Counted from the first letter of the stretch, positions 1-11,964 are shown. The stretch is DNA of 64,000 nt from Erpobdella octoculata (GCA_963978895.1 OZ022238.1:25436082-25500081); one strand, 5' to 3'. A program made the numbers and translations. Notes: generated by a model not told the origin, from the letters alone.

Positions 1-7
1 TCGTTTA

Positions 8-24
8 CGAATCCTCGTCGCCAA
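8..24 (-). other. Gypsy-type primer binding site
   Basis: Read on the minus strand this is TTGGCGACGAGGAT, the TGGCGACNAGGAT form of primer binding site found just inside the 5' LTR of many Gypsy-class retrotransposons. A second example (TTGGCGACAAGGAT) sits at 25694-25707 next to a clear Gypsy gag-pol. The internal region of this first element would extend leftwards, outside the window. Confidence 0.6.
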
Positions 25-320
25 TGTAATGTTTTTAGATTACGATATAATCTACACAAAGCAACAGATAACTTTATTAACCGATATACGAACGAATACT
101 AATATAAGAATCAGAATCAGAACATCAATGCGAACGTGAATATGAATGTGAATATCCATGTCCTTACAGGCAAGCTACGCTTCCTTTTATAGCCTGTTCT
201 CACTCTGCATCCATACAACAATGACCGGAGTCCATGCATGCATCATACATCACACACTACGACATTACATACACCAAACACGTTAATAAACGAATGCACC
301 ATGGCCCAATCATATATATA
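25..320 (-). mobile_element. 5' LTR of a minus-strand Gypsy element (inner part)
   Basis: The sequence directly abuts the primer binding site at 8-24. In plus orientation it begins TGTAATG, so the LTR ends CATTACA on its own strand. Minus-strand LTR signals are in the right order: a TATA box (TATAAAAG) at 184-191 and, about 110 bases downstream, an AATAAA polyadenylation signal at 73-78. The outer boundary is unknown; it probably lies in or beyond the TA array that starts near 324. The body of the element lies off the left edge. Confidence 0.5.
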
Positions 321-545
<225 letters not shown>

Positions 546-601
546 TATTCTATATATATGGGCCCAATGTCGCACGCAGCTGCCATAAACGCTCAGATTT
601 T

Positions 602-632
602 TGTCCATAGGCTATTATTAAGAAGTCCACGG
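602..632 (+). mobile_element. Isolated P-like transposon terminus
   Basis: The stretch ends TATTATTAAGAAGTCCACG and closely resembles the right terminal inverted repeat of the P-like element at 20390-20418, which ends TATATATTAAGAAGTCCATG. A GTCCA block also occurs at the same distance upstream in both. No left terminus or transposase belonging to it is visible, so it is a relic or a truncated non-autonomous copy. Confidence 0.4.
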
Positions 633-689
633 ATAAAGACACGGGATTATTAGACGCCGGGATTAAAATTTGTCGTGATTAAATGTCGT

Positions 690-3056
690 GGATTACATGA
701 AACCGATTGGTCTGAAGTGATTGCAGCGGCTAATGGTGGTGACGCGTCATCGGCCTACACCATATTTATCAATAAATACATTGAAATATATTACAAGTCG
801 TTTCCTCTGGTAAGATATAACAGCGGAGCTAACCAATCTGATAAAGAATAAATAACGCCTGAACTCATGAAATGCTGCAAGAAGAAAAATGCATTATACC
901 GAATGATAATAATCCGTGTTATGGACATTTTTCGATATAAAACTGATTGTCAACTAGAAAGTGTTTGGCTTTGTTTTTGAAACATCCCAGTTGTTTTAAA
1001 GTTGTTTTCTTTCGAAGTTCTTCAACAGTTTCGGCTTTCGCAAAAGCGGCAGTCGTGACAGTCATGAAAAAATTTCATTCCAAAAAATTTGAACCGAACG
1101 GGAATAATATGAAAGAAACATGAAAATTAATTGGGAGCAAATTAGGTAAAAATACTTCTGTGGAACAATGTACGATTTTCAACATCTTTTTCTGATATTG
1201 CAGAGTCATTTAATAAATATTTTTCCAATGTTGGTTGTGATCTCGCAAAAAAGATATTGCCACCTGACACGACGTTTGACAAATATCCTGGCAATCCTGT
1301 GGTTCATTTTTTCTATGTCACACCAACAACACCCAATGAAAGGTTCTAGGACAATTTGTCGCAAGACAATTCGTCGCGGACAATTTTTCGCGGACAATTC
1401 GTCGCAGGACAATTCGTCGCGGACAATTTGTCACAGAAAAACGGAGAATTCGGTGCGGACAATTCGTCGAGGACAATTCGTCGCAAAACACGGACATTTC
1501 GGCGCGGACAATTCGTCGCAGGACAATTCGTCGCAAGCCCTAAACAAATTGCACTTGATACCAACAAACTCGGATAAGCTCTGTTTTCATATGATATCTG
1601 GGACTGCTACCAAGCTGTCCGTGATGGCATTCCTCGTATTAACAACGCAGTTGAAAAATGGCACGATGCTTTTGCACGGGCGGTTCAAATTGCACGTCCA
1701 ACACTATCGAAGCTAGTAGTAAAACTAGAAAAAGAACAAAACATCAATAAATGAAGGTTGAACGTATGCTTGCAGGTAAAATTCTTCCTCTGAAGTAAAA
1801 GAAATGTCGAGATTTGGATTGTCAATTGCATACTGTTGTGATAAATTATGAAAATCGTTCATCAATTAGTTATTTGCGGGGATGCAACCATAACATTAAT
1901 TTAATAGAAATAAATTAATTTAATAAAAATTAATCTTTGCAAACATGTGTTTGTGTTTAATTACTATCTTTATCATATAAGAATTAGATTTATTATTTTA
2001 TTATTTCAATCGACCAGCACTTAATAATAATTAAAAAGCCATTTATTTATTACGTACGCACCGAGAGGGAGGGGGTGTGTCACGAGTAAATGATGCAAAG
2101 ACAGGTTGCCCAAAGATCTGTCATAAGGGTTTTTAGCTTTATTCAGTATTATTATTTTTAGTATTATTTTGAGGAACGAACAATATTCAATAAATATAAT
2201 ATCTAATAATTAACAATTGTACATTTTTTACAACAAATTGTCTGCACCAAATTGTCCGTTTTTCGCGACGAATTGTTCGCAACGAACTGTCCGCGCCGAA
2301 TTGTCAATTTTTCTGCGACAAATTGTCCGCGACGAATTGTCCATTTTTCTGCGACAAATTGTCCGCGACGAATTGTACATTTTTCTGCGACAAATTGTCC
2401 GCGACGAATTGTCCGCGACGAATTGTCCTGCGACGAATTGTCTGCGATGAATTGTCCGCGACAAATTGTCCGCGACGAATTGTCCTGCGACGAATTGTTC
2501 GCAACGAATTGTCCACGCCGAATTGTCCATTTTTCTGCGACAAATTGTCCGCGAGTCACACAGCTGTGGAACTGACGGAATCAACCCGTGTATTGCACGA
2601 AGTTCAACCCGGCGATTGCATATCCTCTGTCTATTTTAATAAACTGCTCCATTTTTTCAGGGATATTCCCCGCTCAATTAAAAACAACCATATATAAATC
2701 TTAAAAAAAATTACTAATTATCGACCAATATCTGGTTTGTTTAATTTTTCAAAGTTTCTTGAAAGAGTGATGCATCCGAGACTCTATAATTATCTTGTTG
2801 AGTTTTTCATTATTGCATCCAATCAGTTTGGATTTAGAAAAAATCATTCAGCCTACATGCCGCTTGTTCTGTTGCACTCAAAGATTGCAGAGGCCATGGA
2901 CCGAGGTATATATGTTGTGATAGTCTTCGATACAGTTGATCATAGTAATTTATTAGAATAAATTAAAGCATTATGGAGTTTGAGGAACTCCATTATTATG
3001 GTTCAGTGATTATCTCAGCCACAGAATACAACTTTAAATGATTTTGAATTTAGGCG
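690..3056 (+). pseudogene. LINE-1st copy: decayed non-LTR retrotransposon (linker and RT)
   Basis: This is a non-LTR retrotransposon relic with stops and frameshifts. From 690 it reads like the post-endonuclease linker (TDWSEVIAAANGGDASSAY, then ITPELMKCCKKKNALY), then WKLIGSKLGK-like sequence around 1110. After an interruption by the repeat block at 1349-2556 the reverse transcriptase resumes. It shows NYRPISGLFNFSKFLERVM around 2712-2772, SNQFGFRKNHSA at 2818, and VFDTVDHSNLL (the RT aspartate region, F-D-x-V-D-H) around 2925-2955. It then fades at WFSDYLSHR-like sequence near 3020. No YADD motif or C-terminal part is present. Family assignment to the CR1/Jockey group is from motif style only. 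Confidence 0.75.
1349..2556. repeat. Foldback-like element: inverted arms of GACAATTCGTCGC tandem units
   Basis: The left arm (about 1349-1546) carries roughly ten imperfect direct copies of a 14-15-base unit, GGACAATTCGTCGCA. The right arm (about 2224-2556) carries the same unit in reverse complement, about twenty copies. The spacer of about 680 bases is AT-rich with no recognised gene. The block interrupts LINE sequence that resumes on the other side. Long terminal inverted repeats made of short tandem units are typical of Foldback (FB)-type elements. Overlapping open frames on both strands here are translations of the repeat, not genes. No target duplication was identified. Confidence 0.65.
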
Positions 3057-4351
3057 CTGAACGTACGGCTGCCTCTCTTTTTCGCTCGTGCTTTTCTTGT
3101 TTAATTACCATTTTTTAAGCAATTTTCTGGTTACGAACTGAGTCTTTCGGTCTTGTTATATGTTCTACTGTTTTGTGCGAGTTACGTTTCTTGTAATTAC
3201 ATTGTAATTTAATAGTTACAATTGCTTAAATATCTGCCTTGTTTAAGTATGTGTACCGCTCAGCGTATACATAACCTGTACGACGTGCTCTGCGCGCTTG
3301 CTAGATTAAATAAGCCTGTCGTTCCAAGTCGCGAACTTGTACACTCTCTCAGAAAAGCAGGAATTCTTCGGAGGACGTGACGAGTTATCATCACTACCGG
3401 GGGAGAAGATCAGGTAGCCGTCCAGTGTTGTTTCAGTTAGGGTTTTTCAGTTAGAGTATCAGTTAAAGTTAGCCAATTTAATATTTTTTAGTTAGTATTA
3501 CAGTTAAAGTTAATTTTTTTCATTTTTTCCAGTTAATATTAGAGTTAATAATTTTTTCATTTACTATTACAGTTAGCATAACAGTTATTAATATAACCCA
3601 GTACTGATATTACTAAGCAAACGCTGTCTCAGTTTCACTTCTTGTGCATCTGAATTCCATTCTTTTTTGGTTAATAAAAGCAGGCAAAGTAGTCTGTGCG
3701 CTATTCTGGTTAACCATGTTTCCTATATCATTTTCCATTAGTTTGCGCTTGGCCTTTAGCTTTTTGCGATTTGTCTCCAAAACCTCAAGTTCTTTTGCCA
3801 CTTCCTTATGTCTATGACTTAGATGATTTACTTTTCAGCAGAGCTACGCAAGTTTCGACCACTTGAGCTTTCGAATCTTTTTCTCCCACACGTTCCACCG
3901 GCTTTTATCAGTAGAGGGTTCGTAACTTAAATAACGCCAAACTCCATTTTCTTGTTTTCGGCCAGAATTTATTTTTAACATTGTTCATACGTCGTTTAAT
4001 GCAAATAAAACAATGAAAAAGCAAATCATAGTAGAGATAAAAGACACGAGTGGGTCCAGTTACCAAATATAAACAAAGAAATAAAATTTTGACGCATTTC
4101 TGTATTGGATTTTCCGAAAACATTTTTCTTTCAGTTTGTATTACAGTTACTACTTTTTTTTACTATTAGTATTACAATTAAAGTTAACATTATTTTTCAG
4201 TTACAGTTTCAATTAGTACTTAACTTAAATCTCTTTTTTCAGTTATTAGACCAAATTCAGTTTAAGTTACGCTTAACTGAAACAACACTGTAGCCGTCAC
4301 CCACGTCGTACTTCATCGCCTCATTCTATCGGTCGTCACTCCAAAGATTAT
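3057..4351 (+). mobile_element. 5' region of a second LINE, interrupted by a hAT MITE
   Basis: Around 3057 the first LINE ends and a GC-richer leader begins (GCTGAACGTACGGCTGCC). It leads into the endonuclease domain that starts near 4360. I see no convincing ORF1 protein. The leader is split at 3415-3422/4291-4298 by the 868-bp MITE; removing the MITE and one copy of its duplication rejoins the flanks. Confidence 0.5.
3423..4290. mobile_element. hAT-type MITE with CAGTTA subrepeats
   Basis: The element starts CAGTGTTGTTTCAGTTA and ends with the exact 17-base reverse complement. It is flanked on both sides by the 8-base duplication TAGCCGTC (3415-3422 and 4291-4298). An 8-bp duplication plus CAG...CTG termini point to the hAT superfamily. 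The subterminal regions hold many CAGTTA/AGTTAAAGTTA blocks, as does the larger element at 43982-48335. No transposase is encoded; the short minus-strand frame at 3613-3801 (basic, Lys-rich) is not recognisable. Confidence 0.9.
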
Positions 4352-4359
4352 TTCGCCTC

Positions 4360-5056
4360 AAACCTCACATTTGGTTTACTAAATGCGAGATCGTTAAACA
4401 ATAAAGTTGACAAATTCCTGGAGTTACTGCGCCGCCAAAGTATCGACGTAATCTTTCTGACTGAGACATGCCATGATACCAATTCTATCGCCCTATGTCG
4501 TCTTAGAGCTGCCTCCTTCACAGTCATCGACCGACCGCGGCCAAGGGACCCGAGTGCTGCTGCCTCGGCGTCGCTCAATGTCAACCATGGGGGAGTGGCA
4601 GTTGTCGCTGCTCTAGGCATCAGTCTTCAGCCTTACGTTCTTGACACCAAAATCACGACATTCGAATTTATTTCAGTCAGTCTTCAATCTACTCACGGGA
4701 AAATGGTAGCGTTGGTTGTCTACAGAACTGGCCCCATAACATCACTATTTTTTAGTGAGCTTGATAATCTTCTGTCGCGCGTATCTGTCTTGAAGGATGT
4801 TCTCATCGTCGGGGACGTTAACATAAGACTGGATCGCAAAAAGGAACCTACCACAATAGCATTTATAAAATGTCTATCATCACATGGTTTCGCACCTCGG
4901 GTACATCAACCAGCTCACGAACTCGGAGGTACTCTCGACGTCGTTGCCTCACGAAGATCTCTATTCGTCAAAAGCATGAACGTCATACCAGTCGACTTTT
5001 CCGATCATCGGCTTTTTCCCTGGGTGTCTGTTATTTCCCGCCCACCAACTGTCTAA
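4360..5056 (+). pseudogene. LINE-2: apurinic/apyrimidinic endonuclease domain
   Basis: This encodes the AP-type endonuclease of a non-LTR retrotransposon, which nicks target DNA for target-primed reverse transcription. Visible hallmarks in order are GLLNARSLNNKVDKF (N-terminal Asn), IFLTETCHD (catalytic Glu, normally TETW), HGGVAVV, VLIVGDVNIRLD (usual GDFN) and DFSDHRLF (terminal SDH). It begins in one frame and continues in a second (the 153-codon frame at 4595-5056), so at least one frameshift is present near 4590. It is followed by the linker and RT of the same element. Confidence 0.85.
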
Positions 5057-5086
5057 GAAACGATAGTATCAAGAAAATGGTCTCAG

Positions 5087-6931
5087 TTGGATGTGGAAAA
5101 ATTCGTCAAGTTAATCCACTTACAAAATTCTACAGACATTAGCGCTACAGATGATGTTGACGTTGATGTCTCTGCCACACAGTTTAACAGAGCAATTCTC
5201 AATATGGTTGATCATTTGATCCCACTGAAAACGGCACGCATCCGTCTACGTCAATCGGACCCGTGGTATGACGGAGAGTGCCGCGCCATGAAACGGCGGA
5301 CTAGAGGGAAGGAGAGAAAAGCTCTGAAAACACAATCGGCTTCTGATCGAGACAATTGGCATATGCATCAGAGAGTCTACAGACGATTCATACGGTCCAA
5401 GCGTAGCTCATACTGGGTGGAAACCTTTTTAAAGAACAGTAAATCGCCTCACCAAATGTAGCGTTCTCTCAATCATATCATGGGCAGAGGAAAAACTTCT
5501 TCTGTCAAGTCAATTAGCGTGGATAATTTTCTAAAACATTTCACCTCAAAGATAGACAAGATTCGTGTAGCGTGATCCAAAGCTCCAACCCCGCTGTTTC
5601 AAGCAATTGCAACGTCGGTGCTTTTGGAGAAATTTCAGCCCACAACCGAAGACGAAGTTAACCGCCTCATACTCGCTTTTCCAAACAAACAATGTCTGCT
5701 CGACCCCATACCAACCTGGCTCCTGAAGAAAATCTCTTCATTCATTGCACCTGTTTTGGTCAAACTTTTTAAGAAATCTCTTCTTTCTGGCAAGGTCCCT
5801 CTTATATACAAATATTCTTACGTCACTCCGTTGATTAAAAAATCTACCCTGGACCCCGCCGACGTTAATTCATATCGGCCTATTTTTGACCTCAGTTTTT
5901 TCAGAGCTATTAGAGCGGCTGGTACTCAGCAGAGTCTTAGCGCATCTAGAGCAATACAATCTTCTTCCTCTTCATCAATCGGCTTATCGTCGTCACCATT
6001 CCACCGAAACCGCAGTGCTTCGTGTGTCTTCTGATTTTCTGCAAGCCGCAGGCGACGGCGAGTTGTCGCTGCTCGACCTTTCAGCGGCCTTTGATACCGT
6101 TGACCATCACATATTACTGACACGCTTCGAAGCGTCATTCGGTTTGAAGAGTGTCGTTCTTGAATGGTTCGGATCCTATTTGACCGGACGTTCTTTCTCA
6201 ATACGCTCTGGCGCATCAGTGTCAGCGGTGACATCATTAACATGTGGAGTACCTCAGGGGTCTGTGCTGGGCCAACTTCTTTTTACATTATATACAGCTA
6301 AACTCAAGGAAGTCATCAGGGCACATGGTCTCCAATGCCATATGTACGCAGACGACACACAAGTCTACGGCCGCTGCCGACCGGTGCACGCGGACTCTCT
6401 TGCCATGAAAGTATCGAAATGCGTAGACGCTGTCGACTGTTGGATGTTCAGCAGCTGTCTCCTGTTGAATTCGAACAAAACAGAAGTGATCTGGTGCTCG
6501 TCTTTCCGACGTTCGTCAACTCTCCCTACTAAGCCGGTTCGAATCTGCTCCGACCTGATCCCACCAGTAAGACGTGTTCGTAATCTGGGGATCTGACTGG
6601 ATTCAGATTGTTCTATGGCCAGTCACATCGACAACACGACCCGTTCCTGCAATGCTTCTCTCAGAGAGATTCGCAGTATCTCTTCTCATCTTTCAATTGA
6701 CGCCCGGAAAATTCTCATAACCGCCTTGGTTCTTCCAAAGATTGATTACGGAAATTCAACTCTAGCCGGCCTTCCTTCTTGTCATCTAGATCGGCTTCAA
6801 ACTCTTATCAACACAGCCGTCAAAATAATCTACAATGCTCGGAAATATGACCATGTCACCCCACTTCTCAAAGATCTCCACTGGCTTCGCATTCGGCAAC
6901 GAATCAAGTACAAGATTTCCACACAAGAGAC
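5087..6931 (+). pseudogene. LINE-2: linker and reverse transcriptase
   Basis: The linker (KTARIRLRQSDPWYDGECR, 5228-5284) leads into the RT. Landmarks are DPIPTWLLKK (5701), SYRPI (5871), LSAAFDTVDHHILL (6078-6119, first catalytic Asp), CGVPQGSVLGQLLF (6243-6284), HMYADDTQVY (6338-6367, the YADD box) and SNKTEVIW (6471). The C-terminal TALVLPKIDYGNSTLAGLP region runs to about 6930. Several frame changes make it inactive. The reading is interrupted near 6932 by another LINE and its last segment resumes at 8167. Style resembles L2/CR1-group elements of invertebrates and fish. Confidence 0.9.
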
Positions 6932-8080
6932 TCTTATTTAAGATGAAGGAGTATGGAGGTCATCCAATATTGATAGAATGGATTAGAAGTTACTTTACGG
7001 AGAGATCATTCAGAGTTCAGTTGAGGGGCGGACTCTCTGATTCCTTTCCCGTGTTGAGTGGTGTTCCTCAGGGAAGCGTGTTAGGTCCATTGTTATTTGC
7101 GATCTATGTCAATGACATTTGTGGTGTTTGCGAAAACATCTACCTTTTCGCGGACGACGCCAAGTTGTTTAGACCGATCGCGGACTTCAAAGACACTCGG
7201 GAACTGCAGTTCGACATTTATAAATTGCAGCAGTGGTTCACAAGATGGCAAATGACAGTGAATCCATCTAAATGTTGTGTTTTTAAGGTTGGAGGTAATC
7301 GTTTTGCAGCGGATTACTATATGCAGGATACATCAGGTTTGTCTATTGTGGTTCCTGAAGTTAGTTCGGTTACGGATCTAGGAATCGTACTGGATTCAAA
7401 ATTGAAATTCAGAGACCATGTATTCTCTAGAATCAAAAAGGCCAATTCCTTGTTGGGTATAGTTGGAAGAACTTTAAAATATTTGCCTGATGATGCTTTT
7501 GTAACATTGTATAAATCTCTGATTAGATCTCAATTGGAGTACGGAGTTCAGATTTGAAGTCCTCACGGGCGTGGTCTGATTGAAGAACTCGGAAGGGTTC
7601 AGCGAAGGTTTACCAGAATGGTCAGGTCATGCAAAGGTCTCATTTATACGGAGAGGTTGAAGAAACTCAGATTGCCTTCCTTGACATATAGAAGAAAGCG
7701 AGCCGACCTAATTCTACTGTATAAAATGAAGTCTGGTCAGTTGATGGATTGCCACTGTCCGGGGTTGACACTTTGCCCTGACGAAAGAACTAGGGGACAT
7801 GAGTTCAAGTTGACTACTAGGTTGGCTCATAAAGATTGCAGGAAGTATTACTTCAGTAACAGAGTGGTGGACGACTGGAATCGGCTCCCTGGGCCGGTGG
7901 TGTCTGCTGAATCGTTGTCTTTGTTCAAATCACTTTTGGATGATTTTTTTTGGTGATATTCAATTTGATTTTGCTTAGGATTTTTATTTTGCTCTGTTTA
8001 TTTTTCGTAATTTTTTGTTGTATTTGTTTGCGCGTTCAGTTTGTTTTTATATTGTTCGGCGAGGGGCTTGCCCGTGCCTG

Positions 8081-8165
<85 letters not shown>
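6932..8165 (+). mobile_element. LINE-3: 5'-truncated LINE nested in LINE-2, with (TAA)n tail
   Basis: A 5'-truncated non-LTR retrotransposon begins within the RT (MKEYGGHPILIEWIRSYF at 6943). It shows VLSGVPQGSVLGPLLF (7054-7101), YLFADDAKLF (7141-7170, the RT catalytic box FADD) and MTVNPSKCCVFK. The C-terminal segment runs to DDWNRLPGPVVSAESL and a stop at 7954. One frameshift or stop lies near 7557. A (TAA)n tract at 8085-8166 is its 3' tail. The host LINE-2 continues immediately beyond, so this is a younger insertion. Two LINE families with different tails are therefore nested here. Confidence 0.85.

Positions 8166-8166
<1 letters not shown>
8085..8166 (+). repeat. (TAA)n tail microsatellite
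   Basis: About 27 TAA units form the 3' end of LINE-3. Long poly-Asn, poly-Ile and poly-Tyr frames in this stretch are artefacts. Confidence 0.95.
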
Positions 8167-8169
<3 letters not shown>

Positions 8170-8440
8170 TAGTACACAAATCTCTGCACGGCCAAGCTCC
8201 TCCATACCTGTCTTTTGCTTATGTAGCCAATGTACCGGGTCGGCAGAGGCTCAGACCAGCATCCAGGGGTCTCCTCACTACACATCCGGTTCATCGCGCG
8301 ACGCTCGACGGAAGATCCATCGACGTGATTGGGCCTGAAATGTGGAACAAACTCCCTTTCCACATCACCTCTACATCCAGTTCAGCCAGTTTCCACACAG
8401 CACTAAAAACATTTCTGTTTACTAAATCTTTTCCCTAACG
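8167..8440 (+). pseudogene. LINE-2: C-terminal segment
   Basis: This is the continuation of LINE-2 after the nested LINE-3. It reads IVHKSLHGQAPPYLSFAYV, RQRLRPASRGLL, IGPEMWNKLPFHI and FHTALKTFLFTKSFP, then stop. The order (KSLHGQAPPYL, then GPxxWNxLP, then F+xxLKTFLF) is the standard C-terminus of L2/CR1-group LINE proteins. It directly complements the break at 6930. Confidence 0.85.
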
Positions 8441-8499
8441 TCTACAGTGGCCTTGAAGTTCTTTTGAAGAACATACGCCACTTTAATAAAACTCGGATT

Positions 8500-9516
8500 C
8501 GTTATCATTATGTCCACTACAGTGATGCCATATCATTGATGCAACTGGTCCACTACAGTGATGCTATATCATTGACGAAACAGGTGATCTGTGGGGTGCC
8601 TCAAGGACCGGTACTGAACCCAATCTTATTTCTTATTTATATTAACAGTTAATGTTCCGTTACAAATCGCTTTGAATTTTTATTAATTGATGATGATACG
8701 AAGCTTTTCACGACTGGCGATAACTTAGAAGAATTGTATTTGCGATACTAACCGTGAACTGCAGTCTGTTTTCAAATGGTTCTCTGCTAATTGACTTTTT
8801 TTAAACATAAAATAAAACGAATTATATCTTGTTCCATTATAGATATAAAAATATTTTCTCTAATTGTCAACTTCAGATTAATGATACACCAATTTTGCGT
8901 CTCCTTTTTATAAGTTCTTAGGCGTAGGTACTGCTTGATGAACACACCTCACATTAAAGGTTCATATTGACTATGTTACGTCTAAGGTTGCAAAAATCTG
9001 TGGAGCGTTATCTCGTATACATCAATTTGTTGATCCTAATATCTCTATGATGTTATACTATGTCTATTTTTCGTACTTGTCATATTGCAATATTGTTTGT
9101 GCTTCTAATTATCCCACACGCTTAATTCTTCTTCATATTTTGCAGAAACGAATTGTCCGAACTATTCTCCACATGCCCCCTGCATCGTCTTGCAGAGTCA
9201 AAATGGCTCAGAATAACATTCTGAATATATTTCAAATTAATACTTTTAAATTAGCATATTTATGTATAAATACGATAATTTTATGTTACTTACATCATTC
9301 GATGACATGTTCTTAAAATTAACGTTCATTCTCATGATTTGCTCCCCGGACGCCGCTTTCGTGCGGATATTGCTTGAACTACTTTTAAAACATTTTCTAT
9401 TAAATGATCTGCTCCTAGTACTTATTCAAATATTTCAATTTCAGTCTCTTTTTTGGAAAAGTATTTTGTTATTTAAACAAGCAATAAAATCTTATTTATT
9501 ATTGTTACACTTATAA
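8500..9516 (+). pseudogene. LINE-4: decayed RT and C-terminal fragment
   Basis: This starts with a 36-base tandem duplication (GTCCACTACAGTGATGC, about 8511-8580). It then reads ICGVPQGPVLNPILFLIYIN (8588-8650), a decayed DDDTKLF box near 8693, and FKWF / C-terminal segments. These include YLSYCNIVCASNYPTR (9077-9124), LQKRIVRTILHMPP (9141) and NILNIFQINTFKLAYL (9218). Multiple stops are present. It belongs to a third LINE lineage of CR1/RTE style. Confidence 0.75.
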
Positions 9517-10345
9517 TTATCCATTAACATATACTTTTGTCGATCTCTGTCGTTTGTTTTTTATTGGTATTGTTTAAATTTCTAAAAAAAATAATCTATA
9601 ACTGATAGATGCAGCTCAACTCAACCCACTTATTCTGATTTATTTATATAGGTTGTCCAGGTTGTCCATTATGCGGGAAAAAATTCCCATCGGATGAACC
9701 TTTGGAGCACTTTGTTTTTTCTATGTATCTGTATTCTTTTCTCCATTTCGCAGTTTAATTTTTGTCTGTATTTATGTTTTTTTCTGTTTGACTTTTATTG
9801 TTTGTTTTGAGCTCAATAGAAAAAAAAGAAAAGTCATTTTGTTAATTTTTTTTTAAAACTTTACTGGACAATTGTTTAATCATATATCTGAAATCCATGT
9901 TTTTATATAAGTTTTATAAAGAATATTTTCCGAAATAATCTTTCTGCAGTTTCAACAAGTATGGCTGTAAAACTGTTATTCTTTTGGAACACATTTCCCC
10001 TCGATGCACCACTAAGAGCAAATAAATAAAATATATTTAAAGACATTAACAGACACATCAGCAAACTATCTACCACGGACATATGAGCAAAATTAAATAG
10101 ATTCTTAATGCTAAAACTATTCAGTTAGTAGTTTTGGTTATTACAAAATAAAAAAAATAGCCATATTGTGTAGTTTTTGCAACTACACGATATTTAGGTC
10201 TACACTTGTCTTCTTTACTTAATAGGTTAAATTATTGAGCAATCGCATTTGTTTATAATTAATTTGAATAAACTCAATAAATATCTTTACATATTGAACC
10301 AAACCTATGCAAATTCTGAAATTTTGTTCAAAGCGTCTGACTCAC
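9517..10345. other. AT-rich non-coding stretch
   Basis: I see no gene in this stretch. Around 9950-10025 a short plus-strand reading (LLFFWNTFPLDAPLR) resembles the tail of a LINE protein. It may also contain undetected 3' exons or the 3' UTR of the ADAMTS-like gene, whose last recognised exon ends at 10346. Confidence 0.4.
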
Positions 10346-10456
10346 TTTATTCTTAGCGCATTCCGTTCCAGGCATAGCAGAAGAACGTATTCGACAAGAA
10401 TTAGATCGTGTATTGTCTCTACATGACAGCTTGTGGCAGACGTCTTCAGGCTTTCC
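10346..10456 (-). CDS. ADAMTS-like metalloprotease gene: Cys-rich/disintegrin-like exon
   Basis: This is a 37-codon exon, phase 0 at both ends, preceded on the minus strand by ...GATTTCAG and followed by GTGAGT. It reads PEDVCHKLSCRDNT, NSCRIRSSAMPGTECAKNK. The cysteine spacing C-x3-LSC...C-x8-GTEC matches the ADAMTS disintegrin-like/Cys-rich segment (family pattern C..LWC...C....ADGT.C). It is the most 3' exon I can recognise. The expected WCxxGxC continuation was not found in 9517-10345, so the gene's true end is undetermined. Confidence 0.75.
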
Positions 10457-10530
10457 CTGAAATCATCAATTTTCGCTTTAAATGTAATTTAGTTAAAAAA
10501 CATCGTTAATAAAACAATTTCTTAATTTAC

Positions 10531-10669
10531 TAAATGGCAGATAAATTTGTATTTTGGATCCAATACTAGTGGACACTGCTGCTCTACGGTCCATTGTTTG
10601 CCGAAATATTTGTCTTTGTATGGTATGATGGAAGAACTTGAAGGCTGATTGAACAAACATGAATAGTTG
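10531..10669 (-). CDS. ADAMTS-like metalloprotease gene: post-catalytic exon
   Basis: This exon follows TTTTTTCAG and is followed by GTAAAT. It starts with the last base of a codon, and the exon at 26918-27061 ends with two bases of a codon, so they join in frame. It reads NYSCLFNQPSSSSIIP, then KQWTVEQQCPLVL and YKFICHL. This is the ADAMTS region just after the catalytic domain (family pattern CLLDxP...PGxxYxxxxQCxLxFGPxxxxC). The next exon (10346-10456) follows in phase 0. The intron to its upstream partner is about 16 kb and is filled by the Gypsy/P-like insertion complex. Confidence 0.75.
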
Positions 10670-10789
10670 CTGAAAAAACAAATATTAAAACAGTAATTGT
10701 TAAATTCTCGCAAAATTATTTGTTTGTTAAAAATGTTAGTTACAAAATTGACAAAAATGCACTAGTCTAGTTAGTAATATATATATATA

Positions 10790-10820
10790 CTAGAAGTAGC
10801 CCGTCAAAAATGACGGATTT
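10790..10820 (-). mobile_element. Helitron-like 3' terminus
   Basis: Read on the minus strand there is a hairpin (CCGTCATTTTTGACGG, 10801-10816), about seven spacer bases, then CTAG followed by T. Helitrons end in CTRR preceded by a short GC-richer hairpin and insert before T. The body of the element would extend to higher coordinates. No Rep/helicase is seen, so it would be non-autonomous. Confidence 0.5.
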
Positions 10821-10894
10821 TTTTAAATCTCATTATTTATATTTTCGATTGCACCGAAACTTCTTTTGATCTCTAGGACTGAGAGTGTATTTAG

Positions 10895-10934
10895 CATGGA
10901 CTCCTAAATAAAAGCTATTATTTAGGAGTCCATG
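10895..10934. repeat. 40-bp palindrome resembling two fused P-like termini
   Basis: The palindrome has arms CATGGACTCCTAAATA and its reverse complement, separated by a few bases. The arms resemble the P-like terminal repeat (CATGGACTTCTTAATATA at 16241). It could be a relic of an extremely deleted copy or an unrelated hairpin. Confidence 0.5.
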
Positions 10935-10999
10935 GTATATAGGTACAATTGCATAATAACTGTTATTACACGTCTGCGCGCACTAATTTTATCAACTGC

Positions 11000-11964
<965 letters not shown>

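Noticed and set aside
1349..2556. CRISPR-like array
   Set aside because: Units are directly adjacent without unique spacers of constant size, and the genome is eukaryotic.
1318..2697. Several overlapping Arg/Gln- or Cys-rich frames on both strands
   Set aside because: Translations of the tandem GACAATTCGTCGC units. All frames stay open because the repeat lacks stops.
8015..8363. Poly-Asn, poly-Ile and poly-Tyr proteins
   Set aside because: Frames through the (TAA)n tail of a LINE.
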